Below, piece by piece: positions 18,871 to 28,278 of a stretch of DNA of 64,000 bases. The stretch's first letter is position 1. Each line of letters starts with the position of its first letter. Both the position numbers and the translations under genes were made by a program. The DNA is taken from contig JAUVAU010000006.1 of assembly GCA_030591565.1 (NCBI GenBank), positions 1 to 64,000 on the forward strand. The letters run 5' to 3'. The notes under the pieces are model-generated. The model worked only from the letters and a program-made list of their open reading frames with translations. It had not been told where the DNA came from and searched no databases. The DNA is from Deltaproteobacteria bacterium. GTDB taxonomy: Bacteria; Desulfobacterota; Deferrisomatia; Deferrisomatales; BM512.

Positions 18871-19100
18871 TCAGATTGCTGGCAAAGCCTGTCTTTTCTC
18901 CGATTGACTTCGTCAGGCTAAGAAATGATCCTCGAAATACGACAAGTATTCCTCCAGTCATTTCTTGTCACCTTCCTGGTTCTCGAAGAAAATCCAGCCC
19001 TTGTCAGCAATCAGTCAGGCTGGGCAAGTAGATAAATAGACAGTTGCGAGTAGACAATCTTCCAGCCACCCTCCTTTTGTCTACCTTTGTCAACAGCCTC
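18871..19100 (+). repeat. Dispersed intergenic element, subfamily A (copy A2)
   Basis: TCAGATTGCTGGCAAAG...CTTTGTCAACAGCCTC ends; core shared with A1/A3/A4; flanked on both sides by ATGTACGGAT-containing hairpins. Confidence 0.92.
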
Positions 19101-19128
19101 GATCCGTAAATGTACGGATCGCTTTTTT
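19101..19128 (+). terminator. Terminator-like hairpin upstream of valS
   Basis: GATCCGTAAATGTACGGATCGCTTTTTTTC. Confidence 0.75.
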
Positions 19129-19146
19129 TCATGGAACAGGACAATC

Positions 19147-21825
19147 ATGGCAGCTTCGGATAAATCTCTGGGTTCCTACGACCCCAAGCAGATAGAGCAA
19201 AAATGGTATGAACTCTGGGAAGAGAGGGGTTACTTTCACGCCGACCCCGCCAGCGAGAAACCTCCCTACACGATAGTCATCCCGCCGCCCAACGTTACCG
19301 GTTCGCTCCACATGGGCCATGCTCTCAATAACACCCTCCAGGACGTGCTTGTCCGCTACAAGCGCATGGATGGCTTCGAGGCGCTGTGGATGCCCGGCAC
19401 CGACCACGCGGGCATCGCCACCCAGAATGTGGTCGAGCGCATGCTGGCCGCCGAGGGGGTCACCCGCCACGATATCGGGCGCGAGGAGTTTATCGAGCGC
19501 GTCTGGAAGTGGAAGGCGGAGTCCGGCGGCACGATCATCAAGCAGCTCAGAAGCCTGGGCGCGACCTGCGACTGGGAGCGCGAGCGCTTCACGATGGACG
19601 AGGGGCTGAGCCGCTCTGTGCGCGAGGTTTTCTGTTCGCTCTACGAGCAGGACCTCATATACAAGGGCGACTACATCATCAACTGGTGTCCGCGCTGCCA
19701 CACCGCGCTCTCCGAGCTGGAGGTGGAGCACGCCGATGGCAAAGGCCATCTGTGGCACCTCAAGTACCCCTTTACCGACGGCTCGGGAGAGGTGGTCGTG
19801 GCCACCACGCGGCCAGAGACGATGCTTGGTGACACAGCCATCGCCGTGCATCCCGATGACGAGCGGTACAAGGGGCTGATGGACAAGGAGATAATCCTCC
19901 CCATCATCGGCCGCCGCATAAAGTTTATCGCCGACTCCTTCGTCGATCCTGAATTCGGCACCGGCGCGGTCAAGGTGACGCCTGCCCACGACCCCAACGA
20001 TTTCGCCATGGGGCTAAGACACGATCTTGAGCGGGTGAACGTCATTGGCGAAGATGGCGCCATGACCGAGGCTGCCGGTAAATATGCCGGGATGGATCGC
20101 TACGAGTGCCGAAAAGCACTCGTTGCCGACCTTGAAGCCGAGGGAGTCCTGCTCAAAGTTGACGACCACGACCACGCGGTGGGAAGTTGCTACCGCTGCG
20201 CCACGGTGATCGAGCCGCTGGTGAGCAAACAGTGGTTCGTGCGCATTGAGCCCCTGGCCAAGAAAGCCATCGACGCCGTGCGCGACGGTCGCACCCGCAT
20301 CGTCCCCGCCCAGTGGGAGAAAACCTATTTTCACTGGATGGAGAATATCCGCGACTGGTGCATCTCCCGCCAGATCTGGTGGGGCCATCGCATCCCGGCC
20401 TACACCTGCGTTGACTGCGGTGAGATGGTCGTCTCCCGCACCGATGTAACGAGCTGTCCCAAGTGCGGCGGCGCGGTGGAGCAGGAGACCGACGTGCTCG
20501 ACACCTGGTTTTCCTCGGGGCTGTGGCCTTTTTCCACGATGGGCTGGCCCGACAAGACGCCGGAGCTTAAAAAGTTCTATCCCACCAGCGTCCTTGTAAC
20601 CGGCTTCGACATCCTCTTCTTCTGGGTCGCCAGGATGATGATGATGGGCCTCTGGTTCATGGACGAGGTGCCCTTTACCGATGTCTACATCCACGCCCTT
20701 GTTCGCGACGACAAGGGTGAGAAGATGAGCAAGACGCGGGGCAACGTGATCGACCCCCTGGAGGTGATCGACGAGTTCGGCGCTGATGCCTTCAGGTTTG
20801 GGCTTGTGGCCTTTGCCGCACAGGGGCGCGACATCCGGCTCTCCAAGGGCAGGATTGAGGGCTATCAGCGCTTCGCCAACAAGATATGGAACGCCGCGCG
20901 CTTCATTATGATGAACCTTGAGGATTTCGATACCTCCGCGCCCAGGGTTGAGTTCTCCCGGCGCTCCTCGGCTGATCGGTGGATACTCACCCGCTTGAAG
21001 GAGACCGTGACAACAGTGCGAAGCGGGCTCGATGAGTACCGTTTCAACGACGCAGCCTCCGCTATCTATCAGTTCACCTGGCACGAGTTCTGCGACTGGT
21101 ACGTGGAGATGTCCAAACGCCCGCTCTACGCCGAGGATGGCGATACCCAGGCGCGCCTCGCGGCGCAGCAGACGCTTATCGAGGTCTTTGACACGCTCAT
21201 GCGGCTGGTGCATCCCTTCATGCCTTTTATCAGCGAAGAGCTGTGGCTCAAGCTCCCCTGGCCCACCTATCTGGACGGGCGGGCCGAGAGCCTCATGATC
21301 GCCGATTTCCCCAAGGCGGAAGAGATCGAGAGCGACACCGGGGCGCAGGTGAGGATGGAGAAGGTCAAGGAGGTGGTGAGCGCGATCCGCAACATCAGGG
21401 GCGAGATGAATGTGCCGCCATCGCGGAAGATCGAGGTGATCGTCCAGGGTGCAGCTGGGCCACGCGGCGTGATAGAGGAGGAAGTGGAGTTCGTCAGGGC
21501 GCTTGCCGCCGCAGGTGAGGTGAGTTTCATCGATGTTGACGAGGCCAAACCCCCCAAGGCCGCCCAGGCGGTGGCAGCCGAACTGGAGCTATTTCTGCCG
21601 TTAGCTGGGTTGATTGATCTGGACGAAGAGGAGAAGCGCCTCCAAAAAGAGATCGCGAAGTTGGAAGGCGACGCCGACAAGGTCATGAAGAAGCTTGAAA
21701 ATCCCCAATTTGTCGATAAAGCTCCCGCCGCAGTGGTCGAAAAGGAAAAAGCCAGGGCAGTCGAGCTTGCAGACAATATAGCCAAATTGCGCGAAGGGCT
21801 CGCCCGCATAACCGGGCAGGGTTGA
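19147..21825 (+). CDS. valS: Valyl-tRNA synthetase
   Basis: [21 protein letters not shown] (HIGH region), [12 protein letters not shown] (KMSKS), C-terminal coiled coil; ORF track start 19087. Confidence 0.97.
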   Translation: MAASDKSLGSYDPKQIEQKWYELWEERGYFHADPASEKPPYTIVIPPPNVTGSLHMGHALNNTLQDVLVRYKRMDGFEALWMPGTDHAGIATQNVVERMLAAEGVTRHDIGREEFIERVWKWKAESGGTIIKQLRSLGATCDWERERFTMDEGLSRSVREVFCSLYEQDLIYKGDYIINWCPRCHTALSELEVEHADGKGHLWHLKYPFTDGSGEVVVATTRPETMLGDTAIAVHPDDERYKGLMDKEIILPIIGRRIKFIADSFVDPEFGTGAVKVTPAHDPNDFAMGLRHDLERVNVIGEDGAMTEAAGKYAGMDRYECRKALVADLEAEGVLLKVDDHDHAVGSCYRCATVIEPLVSKQWFVRIEPLAKKAIDAVRDGRTRIVPAQWEKTYFHWMENIRDWCISRQIWWGHRIPAYTCVDCGEMVVSRTDVTSCPKCGGAVEQETDVLDTWFSSGLWPFSTMGWPDKTPELKKFYPTSVLVTGFDILFFWVARMMMMGLWFMDEVPFTDVYIHALVRDDKGEKMSKTRGNVIDPLEVIDEFGADAFRFGLVAFAAQGRDIRLSKGRIEGYQRFANKIWNAARFIMMNLEDFDTSAPRVEFSRRSSADRWILTRLKETVTTVRSGLDEYRFNDAASAIYQFTWHEFCDWYVEMSKRPLYAEDGDTQARLAAQQTLIEVFDTLMRLVHPFMPFISEELWLKLPWPTYLDGRAESLMIADFPKAEEIESDTGAQVRMEKVKEVVSAIRNIRGEMNVPPSRKIEVIVQGAAGPRGVIEEEVEFVRALAAAGEVSFIDVDEAKPPKAAQAVAAELELFLPLAGLIDLDEEEKRLQKEIAKLEGDADKVMKKLENPQFVDKAPAAVVEKEKARAVELADNIAKLREGLARITGQG

Positions 21826-21836
21826 GGAGATAATAA

Positions 21837-22682
21837 ATGCGCTCATTTCCCATAGCCGCCGCCGACCGCGTCATCCGTGCAGCGCTTGATGAAGATGTAG
21901 GCACCGGCGACATCACCACCGAGGTGACGGTAGCTGCTGATGCGATGGTCAGGGCTGTGTTGGTGGCCAAGGAGGGGTTGCGTCTGGCCGGCCGTGACTG
22001 CTTTGTGCGGGTGTTTGAGCTGCTCGACCCCAAGGGGAAGCTGGAATGGGTCTTCTTTCACGAGGATGGCGACGACGTGCAATGCGGCGAGCGGGTACTG
22101 ACCGTCACCGGCAACGCACGAACGCTCCTGACCGGTGAGCGCACCGCGCTGAATCTTCTTCAGAGGCTCAGCGGCATAGCCACGCTTACCGCCAGCTGGT
22201 GTGCCGAACTGGGCGAAACCAGGACCGAGTTGGTGGATACCCGCAAGACCACGCCGGGGTTGAGGGCGCTGGAAAAATACGCCGTGGTGGTCGGCGGCGG
22301 CAAGAACCACCGCGTGGGCCTCTTTGACGGCATCCTCATAAAGGAAAATCACATCAAGGCCGCCGGGTCAATTACAGTAGCGGTCCGGAACTCGCGCAAG
22401 CGCGCTCCCCATACCCTTCGGATTGAGGTTGAGGTCACCGACTTCGCGGAGCTGGATGAGGCGATTGAGGCGGGTACCGATGCCGTGCTGCTGGACAATA
22501 TGGACAATGAAACCCTCGCCCGGGCGGTAGAACGCGCAGAGGGCAGGGTGATCCTGGAAGCCTCGGGCAATATGAGCAAGGAACGGCTGGCCTCGGTTGC
22601 CGCCACGGGGGTTGACCTCATTTCAGCCGGGGCGCTCACCCACTCCGCGCCCGCCGTGGACCTGTCACTCCTCTTCGAGTAG
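21837..22682 (+). CDS. nadC: Nicotinate-nucleotide pyrophosphorylase
   Basis: DEDVGTGDITTE, LNLLQRLSGIATLT, DTRKTTPGLRALEKYAVVVGGGKNHR. Confidence 0.96.
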   Translation: MRSFPIAAADRVIRAALDEDVGTGDITTEVTVAADAMVRAVLVAKEGLRLAGRDCFVRVFELLDPKGKLEWVFFHEDGDDVQCGERVLTVTGNARTLLTGERTALNLLQRLSGIATLTASWCAELGETRTELVDTRKTTPGLRALEKYAVVVGGGKNHRVGLFDGILIKENHIKAAGSITVAVRNSRKRAPHTLRIEVEVTDFAELDEAIEAGTDAVLLDNMDNETLARAVERAEGRVILEASGNMSKERLASVAATGVDLISAGALTHSAPAVDLSLLFE

Positions 22683-23237
22683 CCCTTCCAGCCCTTCCAG
22701 CCCTTCCAGATTGGCAAGCGCCGCGTCGTAGTACCCCTTTATTTCTTCGGAGAAGAGCACGAACCGCACCTCTTCCAATCCGGTGTCCGCCGCCAGAAAC
22801 CGGGCCACCGCTTTAACCGCGACTTCAGCGGCTTTCGCCACCGGATAGCGGTAAGCCCCCGTGGAAATAGAGGGGAAGCCGACACTCTTCAGCCCGTCAG
22901 CCACCGCGACTTTCAAGCTCTCGGTATATGCGCTGGCGAGCAGTTCTGCCTCGCCCCGCTCCCCCCCGTACCACACCGGACCGACGGTATGTATCACCCT
23001 CTTGGCGGGGAGGTCCCCTGCTGTGGTCGATACGGCCTTGCCGGTGGGCAGCCGTCCTGTCCGCTCCACGATTTCTTTGCACTCACCGAGGATTGACGGT
23101 CCCCCTGCGCGGTGGATAGCCCCGTCCACGCCCCCGCCCCCCATCAGCGAGGAGTTGGCCGCGTTGACGATTCCGTCCAGGTGCTGGGTGGTGATGTCAG
23201 CGGTTGTCGTGGTTATTAGCGTATCGTTTATCTTCAT
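22665..23237 (-). CDS. Macro-domain (ADP-ribose-binding / O-acetyl-ADP-ribose deacetylase-like) protein
   Basis: IVNAANSSLMGGGGVDGAIHRAGG, AVSTTAGDLPAKRVIHTVGP, FPSISTGAYRYP; start from internal ATG. Confidence 0.93.
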   Translation of the reverse strand: MKINDTLITTTTADITTQHLDGIVNAANSSLMGGGGVDGAIHRAGGPSILGECKEIVERTGRLPTGKAVSTTAGDLPAKRVIHTVGPVWYGGERGEAELLASAYTESLKVAVADGLKSVGFPSISTGAYRYPVAKAAEVAVKAVARFLAADTGLEEVRFVLFSEEIKGYYDAALANLEGLEGLEGLLEEE

Positions 23238-23298
23238 GGCCCTCTCCAGTGGCTGTGGTTGGTGTATAATAGACCGACCTATTTTGAAGGAGAAGTGT

Positions 23299-23793
23299 GT
23301 GAACACGATTGATGACGATTTTTATACCGAGATCGACCTGGACGAAGACGCCAGGATATTTCTGGAGACGATGATTCCGCTACGGGCGGGCATCTACCTC
23401 GACCCCGATTTGGCCGAACCGTGGAGCTGCGACCCTGCGCGCTGCCGACCGCTGCTGGGGCGCAACCTCTGCTGCAAGGTGGAGGAGCGGTGCGACCATT
23501 TTACCGATGACGTTTGCGAGATACACGAGGGCAAGCCCTTTTCCTGCGCGTTATTCCCTATAGATTTGATGCGAATCGGCAACGCCAGGGTGGTCTTCAG
23601 CGCCAGGAACCCCATCGCGCACCTGATGAGCTGGTCGCGCTACGACCGCGATATGTTGCGCTGCTTCGAGGGCGAGATGGTTGACGCGGAGGTGATGCTC
23701 ATGGCGCAGCTGCCCGTCCTGGAAAAGGTCTTCACCCAGGCTGAAATAGCGCTGATGGTTGAGGCCATGGAAGAGCTTTTAGCCGATAAGTGA
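23299..23793 (+). CDS. Cysteine-rich YkgJ-like putative metal-binding protein (GTG start)
   Basis: CDPARCRPLLGRNLCCKVEERCDHFTDDVCEIHEGKPFSCALFPI; ORF track start 22861 overlaps the macro gene and is unlikely. Confidence 0.65.
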   Translation: MNTIDDDFYTEIDLDEDARIFLETMIPLRAGIYLDPDLAEPWSCDPARCRPLLGRNLCCKVEERCDHFTDDVCEIHEGKPFSCALFPIDLMRIGNARVVFSARNPIAHLMSWSRYDRDMLRCFEGEMVDAEVMLMAQLPVLEKVFTQAEIALMVEAMEELLADK

Positions 23794-23878
23794 CAAGAGT
23801 TTTTCTTCCCATTCCCCCCCGGCCCGCATCTATGTATAATCGACCGCTCTCCGGGCCGGAGTACCGCGTCCGCAAGCC

Positions 23879-24766
23879 TTGAATGGAATGGTTTTTTTGA
23901 TGAATCAGGCAAGAACCGGCAGGCTCTCCGAGCTGCTTGAGATGATAAAGTTCTCCCATACCATCTTCGCGTTGCCCTTCGCGTTGACGGGGATGGTTCT
24001 GGCTGCTGATGGGCTGCCCCCGTTAAGGGTGATCGTCTGGGTTGTCGTCGCCATGGTTGGGGCCCGTACCGCGGGCATGACCTGGAACAGGATCGCCGAC
24101 AGGGATATCGACGCCAAAAACCCCCGGACGGCTGATCGTCACCTCGCTACCGGCAGGGTGGCGATGGGTGAGGCGTGGTACCTTGCCGCGGGTGGTGTGG
24201 CGCTCTTGATGCTGGCGGCGTGGATGCTCAATCCTCTTTGCCTCAAACTCGCGCCCGTGGCGTTATTCGCACTTTTTATCTATCCCTATACCAAGCGTTA
24301 TACCGATCTTTGCCACTATATCCTCGGGGTCTGTCTCGCGGCAGCCCCCCTTGGTGCGTGGATAGCTGTGACCGGCCAGTGGAGCTGGAATGTCCTGCCC
24401 CTGGCCCTCGCGGTGGTGATCTGGGTCGCCGGTTTCGACATCCTCTACGCGCTGAACGACCTGGAGTTCGACAGGTCTGAAAATATCCACAGCCTGCCCC
24501 GAAAGCTGGGGGTGGGGCGCTCACTAAAACTGGCCCAACGCCTTCACGTGGCCATGCTGCTCCTGCTCTTGTCACTGGTCCCGCTCATGGGGCTGGGGTG
24601 GATATACATTCTTGGACTGGTCGCAGTGGCCGCGCTGCTCTTCTATGAGCATTCGCTGGTCACTCCCTCCGACCTCTCCCGGCTGGATGCGGCTTTCTTC
24701 ACCATGAACGGTGTCATCAGCGTGGTCGTCTTCTTCGCGACCCTGCTCGACATTTGGTTTGCCTGA
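23879..24766 (+). CDS. mqnP: UbiA-family prenyltransferase, putative menaquinone (futalosine pathway) prenyltransferase
   Basis: MIKFSHTIFALPFALTGM, RTAGMTWNRIADRDIDAKNPRTADR; adjacent to mqnE/mqnC. Confidence 0.9.
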   Translation: MNGMVFLMNQARTGRLSELLEMIKFSHTIFALPFALTGMVLAADGLPPLRVIVWVVVAMVGARTAGMTWNRIADRDIDAKNPRTADRHLATGRVAMGEAWYLAAGGVALLMLAAWMLNPLCLKLAPVALFALFIYPYTKRYTDLCHYILGVCLAAAPLGAWIAVTGQWSWNVLPLALAVVIWVAGFDILYALNDLEFDRSENIHSLPRKLGVGRSLKLAQRLHVAMLLLLLSLVPLMGLGWIYILGLVAVAALLFYEHSLVTPSDLSRLDAAFFTMNGVISVVVFFATLLDIWFA

Positions 24767-24767
24767 T

Positions 24768-25838
24768 ATGAATGACATCAGAGCGAAGATAGAGCAGGGC
24801 CAGCGTATCAGCGAGGCCGACGCGGTCAACCTTTTTGAGACCGACGATCTGTTGCTACTGGGTGAGTTGGCGTCCCTGGCGAATCGCAGGGTGAATGGCG
24901 ACAAGGTCTACTTCAATGTCAACCGGCACATCAACCCCACCAACATCTGCGTGAACCGCTGTAAGTTCTGCGCTTTTAGCCGAAGCGAGAATGAAGAGGG
25001 CGCTTATGAGATGGATTCCGACGAGGTCTTTAGCCAGGCTCAAAAGGCCCATGCTGACGGTGCGCATGAGATTCATATCGTTGGCGGGTTGCACCCAACC
25101 CTCTCCCTTGAGTGGTACGAAGAGGTGATTGCGCGGATCAAGGACGCGATGCCCGGGATGCACGTCAAGGGCTTTACGGCGGTGGAGATAGACCACTTCG
25201 CCAACATCTCCGGCAACTCCATCGAGGAAGTGCTCAGGGGGTTGAAGGCAGCCGGATTGGGGTCGATGCCCGGCGGTGGAGCGGAAATTCTGGCCGAGGA
25301 GACGAGGCTGAAGATCTGCCCCGAAAAGATCAGCGGGAAAGCCTGGCTGGAGATCATGCGCACCGCCCACTCCATAGGGCTGAAATCCAACGCCACTATA
25401 CTATACGGCCATGTCGAGAGCTATGGTGACCGGGTAGAGCATATGAGGCTCTTGCGTGAGCTGCAGGACGAGACCGGCGGCTTCCAGGTCTTCATCCCCC
25501 TGGCGTTTCAACCGAAACACTCGGAACTGGCCTCGGGCAGCCCCACCACCGGTTTTGATGACCTGAAGACCCTCGCCGTGGCGCGGCTCTATCTGGACAA
25601 CTTCAAACACATCAAGGGCTACTGGATCATGCTGGGTGAAAAGATCGCCCAGGTGAGTCTCCACTTTGGTGTCAACGACCTGGATGGCACCGTCTCCCAG
25701 GAGAAGATCGCCCACGACGCCGGAGCCGAGAGCAGCGAAAAGATGAGCCGCGAGGACTTGGTGTCCCTCATCAAAGAGGCGGACAAAATTCCGGTGGAGA
25801 GGGATTCGCTCTACAATGAGCTGGAGGTCTGTTCCTGA
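24768..25838 (+). CDS. mqnE: Aminodeoxyfutalosine synthase, radical SAM
   Basis: INPTNICVNRCKFCAFSRSE, VGGLHPTLSLEWYEEVI, GLGSMPGGGAEI. Confidence 0.95.
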   Translation: MNDIRAKIEQGQRISEADAVNLFETDDLLLLGELASLANRRVNGDKVYFNVNRHINPTNICVNRCKFCAFSRSENEEGAYEMDSDEVFSQAQKAHADGAHEIHIVGGLHPTLSLEWYEEVIARIKDAMPGMHVKGFTAVEIDHFANISGNSIEEVLRGLKAAGLGSMPGGGAEILAEETRLKICPEKISGKAWLEIMRTAHSIGLKSNATILYGHVESYGDRVEHMRLLRELQDETGGFQVFIPLAFQPKHSELASGSPTTGFDDLKTLAVARLYLDNFKHIKGYWIMLGEKIAQVSLHFGVNDLDGTVSQEKIAHDAGAESSEKMSREDLVSLIKEADKIPVERDSLYNELEVCS

Positions 25839-26887
25839 TGGCCGGTCGCATCGACAGGGGCGAAGCGCTCCGACTGCTGCGCGGTGAGGAGTTCCTGGCG
25901 CTTGGCCGACACGCCGACGCTGTTCGCATCGGGAAGCACCCCGACAACGTCGTGACCTTCGTGGTTGACCGCAACATCAACTACTCCAACATCTGCACCT
26001 GCCAGTGCCGTTTCTGCGCCTTCTACCGCGCCCCCGGTGACCCGGAAGGGTACGTATTAAAGTTTGAAGAGATGTTCGCGAAGATAAGGGAACTGGAAGA
26101 GCATGGGGGCACCCAGGTACTGATGCAGGGGGGGCTTCACCCCGAGCTGGATATCGAGTGGTTTGAAGACCTATTCACCCAGATAAGGTCGCGCTTTCCC
26201 CGCATAAGGCTGCACAGCCTCTCGCCTGCTGAGGTGGACCAGATCGCCAAAGTATCCGGTCTCACTATGGAAGAGACGCTTGGGCGCCTGAAGGCTGCGG
26301 GGTTGGGTTCGATCCCCGGCGGCGGCGCCGAGGTGCTGGTGGACCGCGTGCGCGAAGAGATAAGCCCCAACAAGATCGGCTGGCGTAAATGGGCCGAGGT
26401 GATGGAGTGCGCGCAAAAGCTGGGCATGGGCACCACCGCCACGATGATGTTCGGGGCGGGGGAGAGTGACGAGGAGATAGTGGAGCACCTCTTCAGGGTG
26501 CGCGAACTCCAGGACCGCACCGGCGGGTTCACCGCGTTCATCCCCTGGACCTTCCAGCCCACCCACACCGAGCTTGGCAAACAGCTGGGGAGTCGAGGCA
26601 CAGGCGCGGTGAGCTACCTGCGAGTCCTGGCGCTAAGCCGCATTGTCTTGGACAACATCGACAACGTCCAGGCCTCCTGGGTGACACAGGGCGACAAGGT
26701 GGCGCAGGTCGCGTTGCGCTTCGGGGCCAACGATATGGGCTCCACCATGCTGGAGGAAAACGTGGTCGCGGCCGCCGGGGTGAGTTTCAGGATCGACAAG
26801 GAGCGGGTAGTGTCCCTCATAAAAGACGCTGGCTTCAACCCGGCGCAACGAGCCACCGACTACGCAATCATAAAAAGTTTTGACTGA
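25838..26887 (+). CDS. mqnC: Cyclic dehypoxanthinyl futalosine synthase, radical SAM
   Basis: INYSNICTCQCRFCAFYR, QGGLHPELDIEWFEDLF, GLGSIPGGGAEVLVDRVR, ATMMFGAGES. Confidence 0.95.
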   Translation: MAGRIDRGEALRLLRGEEFLALGRHADAVRIGKHPDNVVTFVVDRNINYSNICTCQCRFCAFYRAPGDPEGYVLKFEEMFAKIRELEEHGGTQVLMQGGLHPELDIEWFEDLFTQIRSRFPRIRLHSLSPAEVDQIAKVSGLTMEETLGRLKAAGLGSIPGGGAEVLVDRVREEISPNKIGWRKWAEVMECAQKLGMGTTATMMFGAGESDEEIVEHLFRVRELQDRTGGFTAFIPWTFQPTHTELGKQLGSRGTGAVSYLRVLALSRIVLDNIDNVQASWVTQGDKVAQVALRFGANDMGSTMLEENVVAAAGVSFRIDKERVVSLIKDAGFNPAQRATDYAIIKSFD

Positions 26888-26974
26888 AAAAATTTCGTAA
26901 ATGTGGCATCTGGACAATCCTGGGATATCATTTAGTGCAGCGTTAACGGTTACGGAGAAAACAGGGTTGGACAT

Positions 26975-27328
26975 ATGGGCGAGAGAAGAAAAGCGACAAG
27001 ATATCCCTGCGACGTCAATTTCGAGATTGACCTGCCCGATGGCGGTATCAAGGGGCAGTCTCAAAACATCTCGGCTCGTGGCATCAGTTGCGTGGTCGAT
27101 CACTATGTCCCGCTCTATGCCAGGATGACCGTGGAGATGAACCTGCCAGGTGAAGATGGTAACCACTACCGCTTTGAGTGCGAAGGAGTGGTGGTAAGGA
27201 TCGACCCCGAAGAAGAGCAGCCGGACGCAAGCTCCTACACGGTCTCGATCTACTTCCCCGACATCAGCAGCGAGAAATCCCTGGAGCTTGACCTCTACCT
27301 GATGGCCTCGCAGCAGATTAATTCTTGA
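26975..27328 (+). CDS. PilZ-domain protein
   Basis: RRKATRYPCDVNFEID...SQNISARGISCVVDH (RxxxR...D/NxSxxG pattern). Confidence 0.75.
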   Translation: MGERRKATRYPCDVNFEIDLPDGGIKGQSQNISARGISCVVDHYVPLYARMTVEMNLPGEDGNHYRFECEGVVVRIDPEEEQPDASSYTVSIYFPDISSEKSLELDLYLMASQQINS

Positions 27329-28169
27329 AGCGCTCCAGAAATTCCCGCCAGCCCTTGATGTAGATATCGTGGTCCGTGATGAAGCCGTCCTCATGGTCGG
27401 AGTTGGGTAGTTCGATAAAAGTTTTGGCGACGGTACTGCGCTCAAATATCTTCCGCCCCATCTCAAAAGGGGCGATCCTGTCGAGCCTCCCGTGCATAAC
27501 CATCAGGGGAGAGGTGATCTCAGCCGCTTTCTCCAGGCTGTCATAGGCCTCAATCTTGTTAAAGCGCGCTGGCGGTTTAAATAGGGGATAGTGGTGTCCG
27601 CCCATCTCCCGCACCGAGGTGAAAGGGGCCTCCAGCACCAGCCCATCGGGGGCCAGGTCAAGCGCCGTTTGCAGCGCCACCGCAGCTCCCAGGCTCCGGC
27701 CAAAGTAGATCAAACCGTTTTCGGCCCACCCCTTGTCCTTGACCAGCCGTGCGGCGGCCATTCCGTCGGCATAGAGCCCCGCCTCAAACGGCTCGCCTTC
27801 GCTCCGGCCAAACCCTCTGTAGTCGAAGAGGAAGATAGCGACACCGAGTTTTTTGCGAAGCTCGGCGGCGAGGTATATGCGGTGCGAGATGTTGCCCGCG
27901 TTGCCGTGGAAAAGGATTATGGCGGGGGCGTCCATTTCACCCTCTATCCACCAGCCATGCAGGGGGGTGGCGTCCCCGGCCTGGAAGTCGATTGACTGGT
28001 AGGCCAGTCCGGCAGCCGAGGGGTCCGCCACCAGGGTTTTGTCGGGGTAGTAGACGAGCCCCTTGATGAGCGCGGCGACACCCTTGTCGAAAAGTTTGAA
28101 ATGAATCGCCGCCACAAGGACGGCCACCAGGGCGACTATTATGATGATAAGGCTTTTGGCTGTGACCAT
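27318..28169 (-). CDS. Alpha/beta hydrolase, membrane-anchored
   Basis: FHGNAGNISHR, DYRGFGRSEGEP, YFGRSLGAAVALQ, HGRLDRIAPF. Confidence 0.9.
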   Translation of the reverse strand: MVTAKSLIIIIVALVAVLVAAIHFKLFDKGVAALIKGLVYYPDKTLVADPSAAGLAYQSIDFQAGDATPLHGWWIEGEMDAPAIILFHGNAGNISHRIYLAAELRKKLGVAIFLFDYRGFGRSEGEPFEAGLYADGMAAARLVKDKGWAENGLIYFGRSLGAAVALQTALDLAPDGLVLEAPFTSVREMGGHHYPLFKPPARFNKIEAYDSLEKAAEITSPLMVMHGRLDRIAPFEMGRKIFERSTVAKTFIELPNSDHEDGFITDHDIYIKGWREFLERFKN

Positions 28170-28278
28170 GATAAAGCTCCAAACTTAAAACTTTACACTT
28201 TGATTCATTGCCCGAATAAGACCCATATTCTATGATGAGCGTTTGTTTTGCAAACAACCGGTTTTTTGGAGTTTGAAG

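Noticed and set aside
22861-23298. Upstream extension of the YkgJ-like ORF (ORF track start 22861)
   Set aside because: Overlaps the macro-domain gene on the opposite strand; a GTG at 23299 gives a compact protein
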